A DNA stretch of 64,000 nt from positions 405,001 to 469,000 of the forward strand of contig NZ_CP022013.1 in assembly GCF_003265225.1 (NCBI RefSeq), read 5' to 3'. The position numbers and the translations under genes are program-made. Under the pieces are notes generated by a model. The model was given only the letters and a program-made list of their open reading frames with translations. It was not told where the DNA came from and made no database searches. Positions within the stretch are counted from its first letter, which is position 1; each line of letters begins with the position of its first letter. Shown here one piece after another: positions 29,074-38,904 of this stretch. The DNA comes from Mergibacter septicus. Its GTDB lineage: Bacteria; Pseudomonadota; Gammaproteobacteria; Enterobacterales; Pasteurellaceae.

Positions 29074-30726
29074 TTAGCGCTGAATAATATAAACATCTTT
29101 TAGATAACGAGATGCAATAGGATTGTTTATACTATACCCTTTTACATAAGGTTTAATTAATGCAACACTCACATAGTGATAGACTGGAATAATAGGTACA
29201 TCTTTATTGAGTAGTTGTTCAGCTTTAGCATAGTATGCTGCACGTTCATCGTCTGAGTTAGCTTTGTATGCTTGTGCGATTAAATTATCATAGTCTTTAT
29301 TTTGATAGAAAGACGTATTATTACCACTGTTTGATAGGAAATAGGTTAAGAATGTACTGGCTTCGTTATAGTCAGCACACCAGCCAGCCCGAGCAACATC
29401 GAAGTTACCTTGGTGTTTTGTATCAAGATAAGTTTTCCATTCTTGATTTTCTAATGTTACTTTAACTGCACCATTTAAATTTTTCTTCCAGAATGAATCA
29501 GCTGCCAGTGCTAATTGTTTATGGCTTTCAGAGGTGTTGTATAACAAGTTAATTTTTAGAGGATTACTTTTATTATAACCCGCTTGTTGAAGGAGTTTGA
29601 GAGCCTCAGCGTTACGTTCAGCACGACTCCAGTTTTTCCATTCTGCAGGTTGGATTTTTTCAGCACCATCGGTTGCCGCAGGGGTAAATTGATATGCTGG
29701 GATTTGTCCTTGTCCTAAAATTTTATCGGTAATAATTTCAGGTTGAAAAGCAAGTGCTAGGGCTTTACGTACTCTAACATCATTAAATGGGGCTTTTTTG
29801 TTATTAATTTCATAATAGTAGGTACATAATACTGGAGCAATATTCAATTGATCTTGATAATCTTTTTTTACATTTTTCCAAGCTTCGATTGGAAAACTGC
29901 TAACATCTAATTCACCCGCACGGTAGCGAGAAAACGAAGTTGCTGGAGAAGAAATTGGTAAGAAAGTGATTTTTTGTAAAACAGTATTTTTGTTATCCCA
30001 ATAGTAAGTATTAGGTTCTAAAACATATTTTTCATTTAATGTAGCAGATTTTAATTTGAATGCACCATTACCAACGATATTCTCAGGTTTTGTCCAAGCA
30101 TCGCCATATTTCTCAATGACTTTTTTGTTTGCTGGAGATAATACATAAAGTTCTGTTAATTTATCTGCATAAGGAACACTTTCACTTAAGTGCAAGACGA
30201 GTGTTTGTGGGTCTTTTGCTTCAACCCCTAAAGCTGTTACAGGCTTTTTACCTTGAATAACATCATCTGCATTTTCAAGTTTTAAAAAATCTAGATAAGA
30301 TGAATAAGGTGAAGCCGTTTTTGGATCGGCTAAACGTTGCCAACCATAAACGAAATCTTCTGCTGTAACAGGATCACCATTTGACCATTTTGCATCTGGG
30401 CGTAAATGGAATGTCCAAGTTTTGAAATCAGGGCTATGTTCCCAAGCAGTTGCAGCAGCAGGTAGGATATGTCCTTTATCGTCAGAAATTACTAAGGTTT
30501 CAAACAGTTGACGAGCTATATCACCTTCAGGTGCACCTTCAGCTTTTTGTGGATCAAAAGTGGCTGGGTTATCGCCAATATTTAAGGTGATACTTTGTTG
30601 TTGTGCAAGGTGAGTACCAGCAGGAACAACTGCCGCATTCGCAGTTTGGAAAGTGGTAGTAAAGGTTGCTGCAATTGCCAGACTTAATAGTAATCGAGCA
30701 AATTTGTTTGTTCGTTTGTTTGTCAT
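29074..30726 (-). CDS. oppA: Periplasmic oligopeptide-binding protein OppA
   Basis: This SBP family 5 protein of 550 residues captures peptides in the periplasm for OppBCDF. I choose the ATG at 30726, because AAGGA stands at good spacing before it and the protein then starts with a proper signal peptide (MTNKRTNKFARLLLSLAIAAT ... TANA, cleaved near residue 31). An in-frame start 16 codons upstream gives a poor N-region. Family motifs are GDNPATFDPQKAEGAPEGDIARQLFE and WSNGDPVTAEDFVYGWQRL. It is the first gene of oppABCDF. Confidence 0.94.
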   Translation of the reverse strand: MTNKRTNKFARLLLSLAIAATFTTTFQTANAAVVPAGTHLAQQQSITLNIGDNPATFDPQKAEGAPEGDIARQLFETLVISDDKGHILPAAATAWEHSPDFKTWTFHLRPDAKWSNGDPVTAEDFVYGWQRLADPKTASPYSSYLDFLKLENADDVIQGKKPVTALGVEAKDPQTLVLHLSESVPYADKLTELYVLSPANKKVIEKYGDAWTKPENIVGNGAFKLKSATLNEKYVLEPNTYYWDNKNTVLQKITFLPISSPATSFSRYRAGELDVSSFPIEAWKNVKKDYQDQLNIAPVLCTYYYEINNKKAPFNDVRVRKALALAFQPEIITDKILGQGQIPAYQFTPAATDGAEKIQPAEWKNWSRAERNAEALKLLQQAGYNKSNPLKINLLYNTSESHKQLALAADSFWKKNLNGAVKVTLENQEWKTYLDTKHQGNFDVARAGWCADYNEASTFLTYFLSNSGNNTSFYQNKDYDNLIAQAYKANSDDERAAYYAKAEQLLNKDVPIIPVYHYVSVALIKPYVKGYSINNPIASRYLKDVYIIQR

Positions 30727-31243
30727 AGTTTCATTTCCTTGATTAAGAGAGGTATTTTTTATTCTAATTAGCATCGAAAAAAGCTTATTTTCTATATATG
30801 CTAAACAATTAATAGAATAAAAAGGTCATTTTGTAAATATTTTCGGCGAGATTTTTTTCTTTCTTTTTTCCAAAAACGGTGATTTTGCTTAAAATTTGAG
30901 ATATTAATCAGAGAAAATAATAAATAAGAGTTATGTGATTTTTTACAAGGAATAAGTTTGTGGCAATAAACAGAAAGTAAGATTTGTTATATACTAGGTC
31001 AATTAAATTTGTCTTTAATTATATCTGTTTACATTTTTAAATTTTCAAAATAAGTGTTATCACTTATTAGTATTTAGACGATGAGATCGTATTTTATTTT
31101 TGAAGATCGTTTTTATTCTTTGATAATAATTATTAGATTAATAATAGTGAAAAAGTGATTTTTTAACAGATATATTCTTCGTCATTTCTTCCATTTATCC
31201 GCTTATTTTTTATAGATAAGTAACCGATAGAGGTAATTAAACT
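30727..31243. other. Intergenic region between oppA and selD
   Basis: This stretch of 517 bases is very AT-rich and must hold the promoters of the divergent oppA and selD genes. It has several A and T tracts. I see no open frame with a credible ribosome site, no tRNA and no clear riboswitch. RBS AGAGGTAATTAAACT for selD lies at its right end, and AAGGA for oppA at its left end. Confidence 0.6.
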
Positions 31244-32284
31244 ATGAATGAAACTATTCGTTTAACTCAATATAGTCACGGGGCTGGGTGTGGTTGTAAG
31301 ATTTCTCCACAGGTATTAGCAACAATTTTACAAACTAAGCAGCAAACATTTTTGGATCCTAACTTATTAGTTGGGAATGAAACCAAAGATGATGCCGCTG
31401 TGTATGATCTTGGCAATGGTATAGGAATTGTAAGTACCACAGATTTTTTTATGCCGATTGTTGATGATCCTTTTCAGTTTGGGCAAATAGCGGCAACCAA
31501 TGCAATTAGTGATATCTATGCAATGGGTGGAAAACCAATAATGGCGATAGCGATTTTAGGTTTTCCAATCAACAAATTACCAGCAGAAGTGGCACAACAA
31601 ATAGTTGAGGGGGGGCGTTATGCTTGTCAACAAGCGGGGATTAGTTTAGCAGGAGGGCATTCAATTGATGCACCCGAACCTATTTTTGGATTGGCTGTTA
31701 CAGGTACGGTAGCGATTGAACGAGTAAAACAAAATAATACCGCTACGGCTGGTTGTCAGTTATTTTTAACCAAACCATTGGGAATTGGGGTGCTGACTAC
31801 CGCAGAAAAAAAAGGAAAATTAAAAGTAGAACATCAAGGATTAGCTGCTCAGACGATGTGTAAACTCAACCAGATTGGTGCTGAGTTTGCTCAAGTGAAA
31901 GCGGTTAGAGCAATGACTGATGTAACAGGATTTGGCTTAGCAGGGCATTTATTAGAAATGTGTGAAGGGGCTAATTTACGGGCAGAAGTTAACTTTAATA
32001 ATTTAGTCGTTTTAGAGGGAGTACGAGATTATATTGACCAAGGCTGTGTTCCGGGGGGAACAGAGCGAAACTTTGCAAGTTACGGGCAACAACTTGGAGA
32101 GATGACAGCGGTAGAGAAAGCGATTTTATGCGATCCACAAACATCAGGTGGCTTGTTAATTGCGGTTGAAGCACAAGCCATCACAGAAGTAGAGGCGTTA
32201 GCAAAATACCACCAGATCGAATTAATTCCAGTTGGACGTTTATTTGCAGAAGATGAAAAATTTGCTCGTATTGAATTAGTTTAA
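31244..32284 (+). CDS. selD: Selenide, water dikinase (selenophosphate synthase), Cys type
   Basis: SelD makes selenophosphate from selenide and ATP, the Se donor for selenocysteine and selenouridine. The protein has 346 residues. The catalytic N-terminus reads HGAGCGCK. Cys16 and Lys19 match the E. coli catalytic pair (Cys17, Lys20), and the codon is TGT, not TGA. The metal and ATP motifs DDAAVYDLG and [21 protein letters not shown] are intact. Its presence implies a selenium pathway elsewhere in the genome. The gene appears to be alone, with a hairpin after it. Confidence 0.95.
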   Translation: MNETIRLTQYSHGAGCGCKISPQVLATILQTKQQTFLDPNLLVGNETKDDAAVYDLGNGIGIVSTTDFFMPIVDDPFQFGQIAATNAISDIYAMGGKPIMAIAILGFPINKLPAEVAQQIVEGGRYACQQAGISLAGGHSIDAPEPIFGLAVTGTVAIERVKQNNTATAGCQLFLTKPLGIGVLTTAEKKGKLKVEHQGLAAQTMCKLNQIGAEFAQVKAVRAMTDVTGFGLAGHLLEMCEGANLRAEVNFNNLVVLEGVRDYIDQGCVPGGTERNFASYGQQLGEMTAVEKAILCDPQTSGGLLIAVEAQAITEVEALAKYHQIELIPVGRLFAEDEKFARIELV

Positions 32285-32290
32285 CCAATA

Positions 32291-32322
32291 AAAAAACTGG
32301 AAAGAGAATACTTTCCAGTTTG
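32291..32322 (+). terminator. Terminator of selD
   Basis: AAACTGGAAAG and CTTTCCAGTTT form an 11-bp stem with a 6-base loop, 7 bases after the selD stop. It lies between converging selD and ettA and may serve both. Confidence 0.8.
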
Positions 32323-32345
32323 AGTTATTTAGAACAATGAATTAA

Positions 32346-34016
32346 TTATTTAGCAATACGTTTGTATTTAATCCGATGCGGTTGGAGGGCATCTGCACCA
32401 AAGGTTTTCTTCTTCCATTCTTCATAATCAGAGAAATTCCCTTCATAGAAGGTTACTTTTCCTTCATCGCCATAGTCTAAAATATGTGTAGCGATACGAT
32501 CTAAGAACCAACGGTCGTGTGAAATCACCATTGCACAACCCGGGAATTCCAAGATCGCATTTTCTAATGCACGTAAAGTTTCCACATCAAGATCATTGGT
32601 TGGTTCGTCAAGCAATAATACATTACCACCACGTTGTAACAGTTTAGCTAAATGAATACGACCACGTTCTCCACCAGAGAGTTCACCGACACGTTTTTGT
32701 TGATCAACCCCTTTAAAATTGAAACGCCCAACATAGGCACGACTAGGAATTTCAAAGTTACCAATTTTCATGATATCTAATCCACCTGAGACTTCTTCCC
32801 AGACTGTTTTTTTATCATCCATCTTATCACGGAATTGATCAACAGAAGCCAAGACCACTGTTTCTCCTAAGGTGATACTACCGCTGTCTGGTTGTTCTTG
32901 TCCAGAAAGCATACGAAATAGAGTAGATTTACCTGCACCATTTGCACCGATAATCCCGACAATCGAGCCTTTTGGAATACTGAAAGAGAGATCATCAATT
33001 AGTGTTCGGTCGCCATAAGCTTTTGTTAAGTTTTTCACTTCAATGACTTTATCCCCTAAGCGTGGACCCGGTGGAATAAAGAGTTCATTGGTTTCGTTAC
33101 GTTTTTGATATTCACTGTTATTAAGTTCTTCAAAACGTGCCATACGAGCTTTACTTTTCGCTTGCCGTCCTTTTGGATTTTGACGTACCCATTCTAATTC
33201 TTTTTCAATTGATTTTTGACGAGCTGACTCAGTAGCAGCTTCTTGTGCAAGGCGTTTTTCTTTTTGTTCTAACCAAGAAGAATAGTTACCTTCCCAAGGG
33301 ATACCTTCTCCACGGTCAAGTTCTAAGATCCAACCTGCAACATTATCTAAGAAATAACGGTCGTGGGTAATAGCGACTACTGTTCCTTCATAATCGTGTA
33401 GGAAACGTTCAAGCCAAGCGACAGATTCTGCATCTAAGTGGTTGGTTGGTTCATCAAGTAATAACATATCTGGTTTTTCGAGTAATAAACGACATAAAGC
33501 AACACGACGGCGTTCACCACCAGATAAGTGTTCAATTTTAGCTTCCCAGTCTGGTAAACGTAACGCATCTGCTGCACGTTCTAACTGATTTTGCAAATTA
33601 TGACCATCGTGGGCTTGGATAATCGCTTCTAAAGTCGCTTGTTCAGCCGCTAATTTATCAAAATCAGCCTCTGGATCGGCATAAAGGGCATAGACTTCAT
33701 CAAGGCGAGTTAAAGCATTTTTGACTTCAGCAACCGCTTCTTCAACGGCTTCTCTTACGGTTTGTTGAGGTTCTAATTTTGGTTCTTGAGGTAAATAACC
33801 AATTTTTATACCCGGTTGTGGGCGTGCTTCCCCCTCAAATTCCTTATCTACGCCTGCCATAATGCGTAATAAGGTCGATTTACCCGCACCATTGAGACCT
33901 AAAACTCCGATTTTGGCACCCGGAAAAAAACTTAATGAAATATCTTTTAAAATATGACGCTTAGGTGGTACAACTTTTCCCACTCTGTGCATAGTATAAA
34001 CAAATTGAGATGACAT
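32346..34016 (-). CDS. ettA: Energy-dependent translational throttle protein EttA
   Basis: This ABC-F protein of 556 residues binds the ribosomal E site and gates entry into elongation according to the ATP/ADP ratio. It has two ATPase domains (GLNGAGKST with LSGGERRRVA and LLLDEPTNHLD, then GANGAGKST with LSGGERGRIH and LLLDEPTNDLD) joined by a charged linker (QEAATESARQKSIEKELEW). The start at 34016 is chosen because AAGGA precedes it by 5 bases and the protein then begins MSSQFVYTM, as in E. coli. The longer in-frame start at 34040 lacks this. Confidence 0.94.
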   Translation of the reverse strand: MSSQFVYTMHRVGKVVPPKRHILKDISLSFFPGAKIGVLGLNGAGKSTLLRIMAGVDKEFEGEARPQPGIKIGYLPQEPKLEPQQTVREAVEEAVAEVKNALTRLDEVYALYADPEADFDKLAAEQATLEAIIQAHDGHNLQNQLERAADALRLPDWEAKIEHLSGGERRRVALCRLLLEKPDMLLLDEPTNHLDAESVAWLERFLHDYEGTVVAITHDRYFLDNVAGWILELDRGEGIPWEGNYSSWLEQKEKRLAQEAATESARQKSIEKELEWVRQNPKGRQAKSKARMARFEELNNSEYQKRNETNELFIPPGPRLGDKVIEVKNLTKAYGDRTLIDDLSFSIPKGSIVGIIGANGAGKSTLFRMLSGQEQPDSGSITLGETVVLASVDQFRDKMDDKKTVWEEVSGGLDIMKIGNFEIPSRAYVGRFNFKGVDQQKRVGELSGGERGRIHLAKLLQRGGNVLLLDEPTNDLDVETLRALENAILEFPGCAMVISHDRWFLDRIATHILDYGDEGKVTFYEGNFSDYEEWKKKTFGADALQPHRIKYKRIAK

Positions 34017-34324
34017 AAATTTCCTTATTCTGTGAATCAAAAATGCCCTAGATTCTACTGCATATTAGTAAAAATAGCTACTTATCTCAAATTTACCCTT
34101 TCAAACTATTAGTAATTGAATTTTACCAATATTTAATTTATCCCAAATATTAATTTGGTGGATACTAGTTTATATATTCAGAATAAAAGCAAGTGATAAT
34201 TTTATTATTTTATAAATGGATGATATTTATTTGTTATTTTTTAGATAAAGGGAATAATATATACCACCATCATCAACTTAATATAATTGAGATGGTGGAT
34301 TTTTGAAAACACTGTTAATGTTAT
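34017..34324. other. Intergenic region between ettA and pgsA
   Basis: This AT-rich stretch of about 308 bases has no supported gene. The only structure I see is a hairpin at 34264-34298 (CCACCATC / GATGGTGG, with a small inner TCAA/TTGA stem), about 26 bases past the pgsA stop. It may terminate the uvrC-pgsA side. The ettA promoter should lie in the left part. Confidence 0.5.
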
Positions 34325-34870
34325 TTAACTTAAAAGATCATCTTTGGCTAAGTTTAAATATTGTAACATTGACCAAATAGTAAGGATGACGGCGATATAA
34401 AGTGCGATGATGGCAAGGATTTCCATCGTTGGGTTGTAACGCCAAAGTAGGCCGATGAGTGCAATCATTTGAGCAGTGGTTTTCACTTTACCTAACCATG
34501 AAACTGCCACTGTGTTTCTATTCCCTAATTCAGCCATCCATTCTCTCAGAGCAGAAATAATAATTTCACGTGAGACCATAATAATGGCAGGTAAGGTGAT
34601 CCAAAAACTGTGGTAGTGTTCAACGACTAATACCAATGCTGCAGCGACCATAACTTTATCCGCAACAGGATCAAGAAAAGCACCAAAACGGGTGGTTTGT
34701 TTCCATTTTCTGGCAAGATAGCCATCGAACCAATCAGTAACTGCTGCAATAAAGAAAATTAATGCCGTGCCAAAGGGTGTCCAATCAAATGAAAGATAAG
34801 ATAATAGAATAAAAAAAGGAATTAAAATGACTCTAAAAAGGGTCAAGATAGTTGGAAAGTTTAGTTTCAT
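34325..34870 (-). CDS. pgsA: CDP-diacylglycerol--glycerol-3-phosphate 3-phosphatidyltransferase
   Basis: PgsA makes phosphatidylglycerol phosphate, the committed step to phosphatidylglycerol and cardiolipin. This inner-membrane enzyme has 181 residues. The CDP-alcohol phosphotransferase motif is complete: [20 protein letters not shown], followed by VADK. I choose ATG 34870, so that the protein begins [20 protein letters not shown] as in relatives. The in-frame ATG at 34918 adds 16 residues of unlike sequence. It lies downstream of uvrC on the same strand, as in E. coli. Confidence 0.94.
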   Translation of the reverse strand: MKLNFPTILTLFRVILIPFFILLSYLSFDWTPFGTALIFFIAAVTDWFDGYLARKWKQTTRFGAFLDPVADKVMVAAALVLVVEHYHSFWITLPAIIMVSREIIISALREWMAELGNRNTVAVSWLGKVKTTAQMIALIGLLWRYNPTMEILAIIALYIAVILTIWSMLQYLNLAKDDLLS

Positions 34871-34996
34871 TTTGTCGCCGCCTGAGAGTAGAGTATCTTG
34901 TGGATAATTGTAAAACATTCTATTTAATTTTCATAACCAATAAAGCATATTAATCCTGAAAATCAAAAGCTTATTTGAATAATATTCAATAATTGC

Positions 34997-36826
34997 TTAA
35001 TCTTTAAGCGTGTCAACAATCCGTTCTGCTAATGCCCGTGAAATACCGGGTACTGATGCAATTTCATCAATAGTAGCTGAACGTACGCCTTGCATACCAC
35101 CTAAGTATTTTAGGAGAGCTTGACGACGTTTACTGCCCACCCCTTGAATACTTTCTAAACCGCTTTGGGTAAAGGCTTTTTGGCGTTTTTTACGATGTCC
35201 TGAAATTGCGTGATTATGGGCTTCATCACGGATATGTTGAATAAGATGTAATGCTGGACTATCGCTTGGAAGATGTAATTCAATACCTTGATGACTAATA
35301 ATCAGCGTTTCTAAACCTGCTTTTCGATCAACACCTTTGGCTACCCCGATTAATATCGGGGTGTTTTTATCCCAATCTACTTCTAATTGAGCAAATACTG
35401 CTAATGCTCGATTTAATTGCCCTTTGCCACCATCAATAAAGATAATATCGGGTATTTTACTTGGATCGAGAGATTTATCGTAACGTTTTAACAGGGCTTG
35501 TTCCATAGCAAGATAGTCATCACCATTGGTATTTGTAAGGTTAAAACGGCGGTAGTCTGATTTTAATGGACCTTCATTACCAAATACCACACAAGATGCT
35601 ACGGTATGTTCACCTAAGGTATGGCTAATATCAAAGCATTCCATTAGATTAATTTGCTCTAAACCTAGTACTTTTTGTAGCTCTTGGTAACGTTGTTGTT
35701 GATTGCCTAACTGTTTTAACCGTGTAATTAACGCAACCTTCGCATTGGTTTGTGCGAGTTTTAAATAACGAGATTTATTCCCCTTCGTTTTATCTTGAAT
35801 TTGGACTTTATGCCCAGCCTGTTCGCTAAGGAGTGTTTCTAACGTATTTTTTTCTGCCAGTGAATGATCAAGGATAATTGTACTTGGAATTGTTCGTCCC
35901 TGATGTGCTTGTAGGTAAAATTGTCCGACAAAGGTTTCAGTTAATTCATTGAGATCGGTATTGGGTGGCATTTTGGGAAAATAGCTACGATTACCAAGAA
36001 CTTTTCCTTGACGAATAAATAGAACTTGAACACAAGCCAATCCTTGACGATAAGCGATTGCAATTAGGTCAATATCATCGAGATGATCATTACTGATAAA
36101 TTGTTTTTCAATGACACTACGTACTGCTTGAATTTGATCTCGAAAGCGGGCGGCTTGTTCAAAATCTAATGCTTGGCTTGCTTTTTCCATTTTTTCGATC
36201 AGATGATCTAGGACTTGTTGATCCTTTCCTTCTAAGAATAATCGAGTAAATTCAACTTGTTGCTGGTAGGTTTCATCACTTACATAACCATCAACACAAG
36301 GGGCAAGGCAACGTTTAATTTGGTACTGCAAACAAGGCCGTGAACGGTTGTTATATACCGTGTTTTCACATTGACGAATAGGAAAGAGTTTTTGGATTAA
36401 GGCTAATGCTTCACGCACGGCAGAAACATTTGGATAAGGACCAAAATATTCACCAGCAATTTTTTTACTTCCACGAAACGCCCCTATTTTAGGATGGCGT
36501 TCTTTCGTTAGTAAAATATAAGGGTAGGATTTATCATCTCGTAATAACACATTATATTTTGGCTGGTATTGCTTAATATAATTATGTTCAAGCAGTAAGG
36601 CTTCAGTTTCAGAATGGGTGATTGTAGTATCAATGTTGGCGATAGCAGAGACCAACGCTGAGGTTTTTTTACTACTTAAATTTTTACGAAAATAGCTTGA
36701 GAGCCTTTTTTTTAAGTTTTTTGCTTTACCAACATAGATTACATTTCCTTGTTGGTCATACATACGATAGACCCCGGGTTGGGTTGAAACATCGGCTAAA
36801 AACTGTTTTGGCTCAAACTTAGACAT
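34997..36826 (-). CDS. uvrC: UvrABC system protein C
   Basis: UvrC makes both incisions in nucleotide excision repair. The protein has 609 residues. It comprises an N-terminal GIY-YIG nuclease ([21 protein letters not shown], 3' incision), a Cys-rich segment ([13 protein letters not shown]), the UVR motif contacting UvrB ([20 protein letters not shown]), an RNase H-like domain ([16 protein letters not shown]) for 5' incision, and C-terminal helix-hairpin-helix repeats ([25 protein letters not shown]). It starts only 4 bases after kdsB. Confidence 0.96.
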   Translation of the reverse strand: MSKFEPKQFLADVSTQPGVYRMYDQQGNVIYVGKAKNLKKRLSSYFRKNLSSKKTSALVSAIANIDTTITHSETEALLLEHNYIKQYQPKYNVLLRDDKSYPYILLTKERHPKIGAFRGSKKIAGEYFGPYPNVSAVREALALIQKLFPIRQCENTVYNNRSRPCLQYQIKRCLAPCVDGYVSDETYQQQVEFTRLFLEGKDQQVLDHLIEKMEKASQALDFEQAARFRDQIQAVRSVIEKQFISNDHLDDIDLIAIAYRQGLACVQVLFIRQGKVLGNRSYFPKMPPNTDLNELTETFVGQFYLQAHQGRTIPSTIILDHSLAEKNTLETLLSEQAGHKVQIQDKTKGNKSRYLKLAQTNAKVALITRLKQLGNQQQRYQELQKVLGLEQINLMECFDISHTLGEHTVASCVVFGNEGPLKSDYRRFNLTNTNGDDYLAMEQALLKRYDKSLDPSKIPDIIFIDGGKGQLNRALAVFAQLEVDWDKNTPILIGVAKGVDRKAGLETLIISHQGIELHLPSDSPALHLIQHIRDEAHNHAISGHRKKRQKAFTQSGLESIQGVGSKRRQALLKYLGGMQGVRSATIDEIASVPGISRALAERIVDTLKD

Positions 36827-36830
36827 AAAA

Positions 36831-37646
36831 TCAACCGTTAATTAGTGTGCTTGCTAAAATTTTGCGTACTTTTTCTAAATCTTCAGCTGTATCAACCCCA
36901 CTAGGGGGTATTTGACAAGCCTGTTCACAGTGAATGGATTCACCATAATATAATACACGTAGTTGTTCGAGTGATTCGATCTGTTCTAAAGCCGTTGGTT
37001 GCCAGTTGATATAACGGCGAATAAAACCAGCGGTATAAGCATAAATACCGATATGACGTAAATAATGTTTTTGGCTTAGTTCTAGTTTTTCTAATTCGGT
37101 TAAGGAAAGGCTAAGCAGTTGGTTTGGATTGGATAATGTTTTAGCAAAAAGATCTCGATTCCACGGAATAACCGAGCGAGAAAAGTAGAGTACTTTATTA
37201 TTTTGATCGGTAATCACTTTTACCGCATTTGGATTAAAAAGCTCCAAAGGATCGGTAATCTTAACCGCTAAAGTCGCCATATTTACTTGATTTTTAATTA
37301 AATTATGTGCAACTTGAGTAACAATTTCTGGTGGGATAAGAGGTTCATCACCTTGAATATTAACAATGACTTCATCATCAGCAAAATTTAGTTTTTCAAC
37401 AACTTCAGCTAAACGTTCTGTGCCTGAGTTATGTTTTTCGGCAGTGAGACAAACTTCCCCGCCAAAACGCTCTACTGTTTGTTTGATTGCAAGGTTATCG
37501 GTGGCGACTATGATACGTTTTGCTTCAGTTTGACAGGCTTTTTCCCAGACGTGTTGGATCATTGGGCGTCCAGCAATTTCAACTAGTGGTTTTCCCGGTA
37601 AACGAGACGAGGCAAAACGTGCAGGAATGATGATGTTAAAGTTCAT
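36831..37646 (-). CDS. kdsB: 3-deoxy-manno-octulosonate cytidylyltransferase
   Basis: KdsB activates Kdo with CTP to CMP-Kdo for lipooligosaccharide core assembly. The protein has 271 residues, slightly longer than E. coli KdsB (248). Nucleotide-binding motifs are [16 protein letters not shown] and [10 protein letters not shown] (Mg-binding). The substrate loop contains [12 protein letters not shown]. It lies with ycaR, lpxK and msbA in an LPS-biogenesis block. RBS AAAGG is upstream. Confidence 0.95.
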   Translation of the reverse strand: MNFNIIIPARFASSRLPGKPLVEIAGRPMIQHVWEKACQTEAKRIIVATDNLAIKQTVERFGGEVCLTAEKHNSGTERLAEVVEKLNFADDEVIVNIQGDEPLIPPEIVTQVAHNLIKNQVNMATLAVKITDPLELFNPNAVKVITDQNNKVLYFSRSVIPWNRDLFAKTLSNPNQLLSLSLTELEKLELSQKHYLRHIGIYAYTAGFIRRYINWQPTALEQIESLEQLRVLYYGESIHCEQACQIPPSGVDTAEDLEKVRKILASTLING

Positions 37647-37677
37647 TAGAATTACCTTTAAAATTAATTTGAATGGC

Positions 37678-37860
37678 TTATTCGCTGGTAGTCGGTGTTA
37701 TCAAAGGTTGTGCCATTTCAGGTAACAAGGCAGGAATGCCATTAATGATGGGATAACTTACTTGTTGTGCTTGGCAAATTAAATGTTGTTTTGCTTGATC
37801 TAAAGTTAAAGCCTGTTGGCATTGAGGACAAGCAAGTAATTTTATTATTTCAGGCGTCAT
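37678..37860 (-). CDS. ycaR: Trm112 family protein YcaR
   Basis: This small protein of 60 residues is typical of the gene between lpxK and kdsB. The start [11 protein letters not shown] and the core [15 protein letters not shown] match the family. It has one CPxC motif, and eukaryotic homologues bind zinc and activate methyltransferases. Its bacterial role is unclear. It ends 31 bases before kdsB, and a single base separates it from the lpxK stop. Confidence 0.88.
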   Translation of the reverse strand: MTPEIIKLLACPQCQQALTLDQAKQHLICQAQQVSYPIINGIPALLPEMAQPLITPTTSE

Positions 37861-37861
37861 T

Positions 37862-38875
37862 CTACTGTTCCTTTATTGTTTTAGTTGATGGACAAAATTT
37901 CTCAATCAGGTGTGAAAGTTGTTCCCCTTTGATTTGGGCGGTAACTGGGACATACCACCAATTTTTTGAGGAAAAATGGTTGCATTTTACCGCATCTTTT
38001 TCTGTCATCAAGAGTGGAAGATCTTGGGAAAAATAAGAAAAATCTTTAGCGGTATAAGCGTGGTGATCAGCAAAAGCTTGAGTTTGAGCAAGAAATAAGC
38101 CTTTTTGTTGTAACATATTGAAGAAACGATCTGGATTACCGATCCCAGCAATAGCGGTAATTTGCTGAAATGTATTCAGTGGGCGTGTTTCTCGGCTAAC
38201 AAGATTAATCGCTTCGGTGGCGATTAATTGCATTTGGTCGGCAAAAAGTCCTGCAGGTAATGCTGTTGGTGCTTTTTCTCCATTGTAGATAATACAATCT
38301 ACTTGTTTCAAGCGAGAGGGTAATTCTCTTAACCCACCCGCAGGTAAGAGGAAACCATTGCCAAATTCTCGTTGACTATCGACAACAACAATTTCTGCAT
38401 CACGGCGTAAAGCATAATGTTGTAGTCCATCATCACTAATAATCAGTTGTGGTTGATATTTCTGCCAAAGTAGTTCGATACTATGGCGGCGGTTCGGTGA
38501 AACAGCAACAGGTACACCAGTTTGTTGAGCAATTAAAACAGGTTCATCGCCTGCTAGATTAGGATCTGTAGTTGGGAATACTTCAAGTGGATAGTATTTG
38601 CTTTTACCACCATATCCCCGAGAAATAATGGCGACTTTAACTCCTCTTGCTTGGCATTGTTGAGCCAGATGAATGACGACTGGAGTCTTTCCATTTCCAC
38701 CCACAGTCAGATTGCCGACAACTATTATTGGACAAGGTGCTTGCCAAGATTTAAACCAACCTTGACGATATGCAAAACGGCGAAAAGCAGTGATATAGCC
38801 AAAAAGTTTGCTGAATGGATATAAAAGATAAGCGATTAATTTAGCTAAGTAAGTTGTTTGATACCAAAAATTCAT
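37862..38875 (-). CDS. lpxK: Tetraacyldisaccharide 4'-kinase
   Basis: LpxK phosphorylates the 4' position of the lipid A precursor. The membrane-associated protein has 337 residues. P-loop VGNLTVGGNGKTP lies at about 53-65. The conserved SRGYGG, DDGLQHYALRRDAEIVVVD and LLPAGGLREL blocks are present. It lies 29 bases downstream of msbA, the usual pair. Confidence 0.95.
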   Translation of the reverse strand: MNFWYQTTYLAKLIAYLLYPFSKLFGYITAFRRFAYRQGWFKSWQAPCPIIVVGNLTVGGNGKTPVVIHLAQQCQARGVKVAIISRGYGGKSKYYPLEVFPTTDPNLAGDEPVLIAQQTGVPVAVSPNRRHSIELLWQKYQPQLIISDDGLQHYALRRDAEIVVVDSQREFGNGFLLPAGGLRELPSRLKQVDCIIYNGEKAPTALPAGLFADQMQLIATEAINLVSRETRPLNTFQQITAIAGIGNPDRFFNMLQQKGLFLAQTQAFADHHAYTAKDFSYFSQDLPLLMTEKDAVKCNHFSSKNWWYVPVTAQIKGEQLSHLIEKFCPSTKTIKEQ

Positions 38876-38904
38876 ACTTTGCGTTCTGTTTATTTCAATC
38901 TGTA

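Noticed and set aside
30727-31243. Possible small RNA or riboswitch between oppA and selD
   Set aside because: It is AT-rich with A and T tracts, but I found no stable stem plus T-run that would define an RNA gene.
37767-38036. Plus-strand frame antisense to ycaR and lpxK
   Set aside because: It overlaps two well-supported genes and has no recognisable domain.
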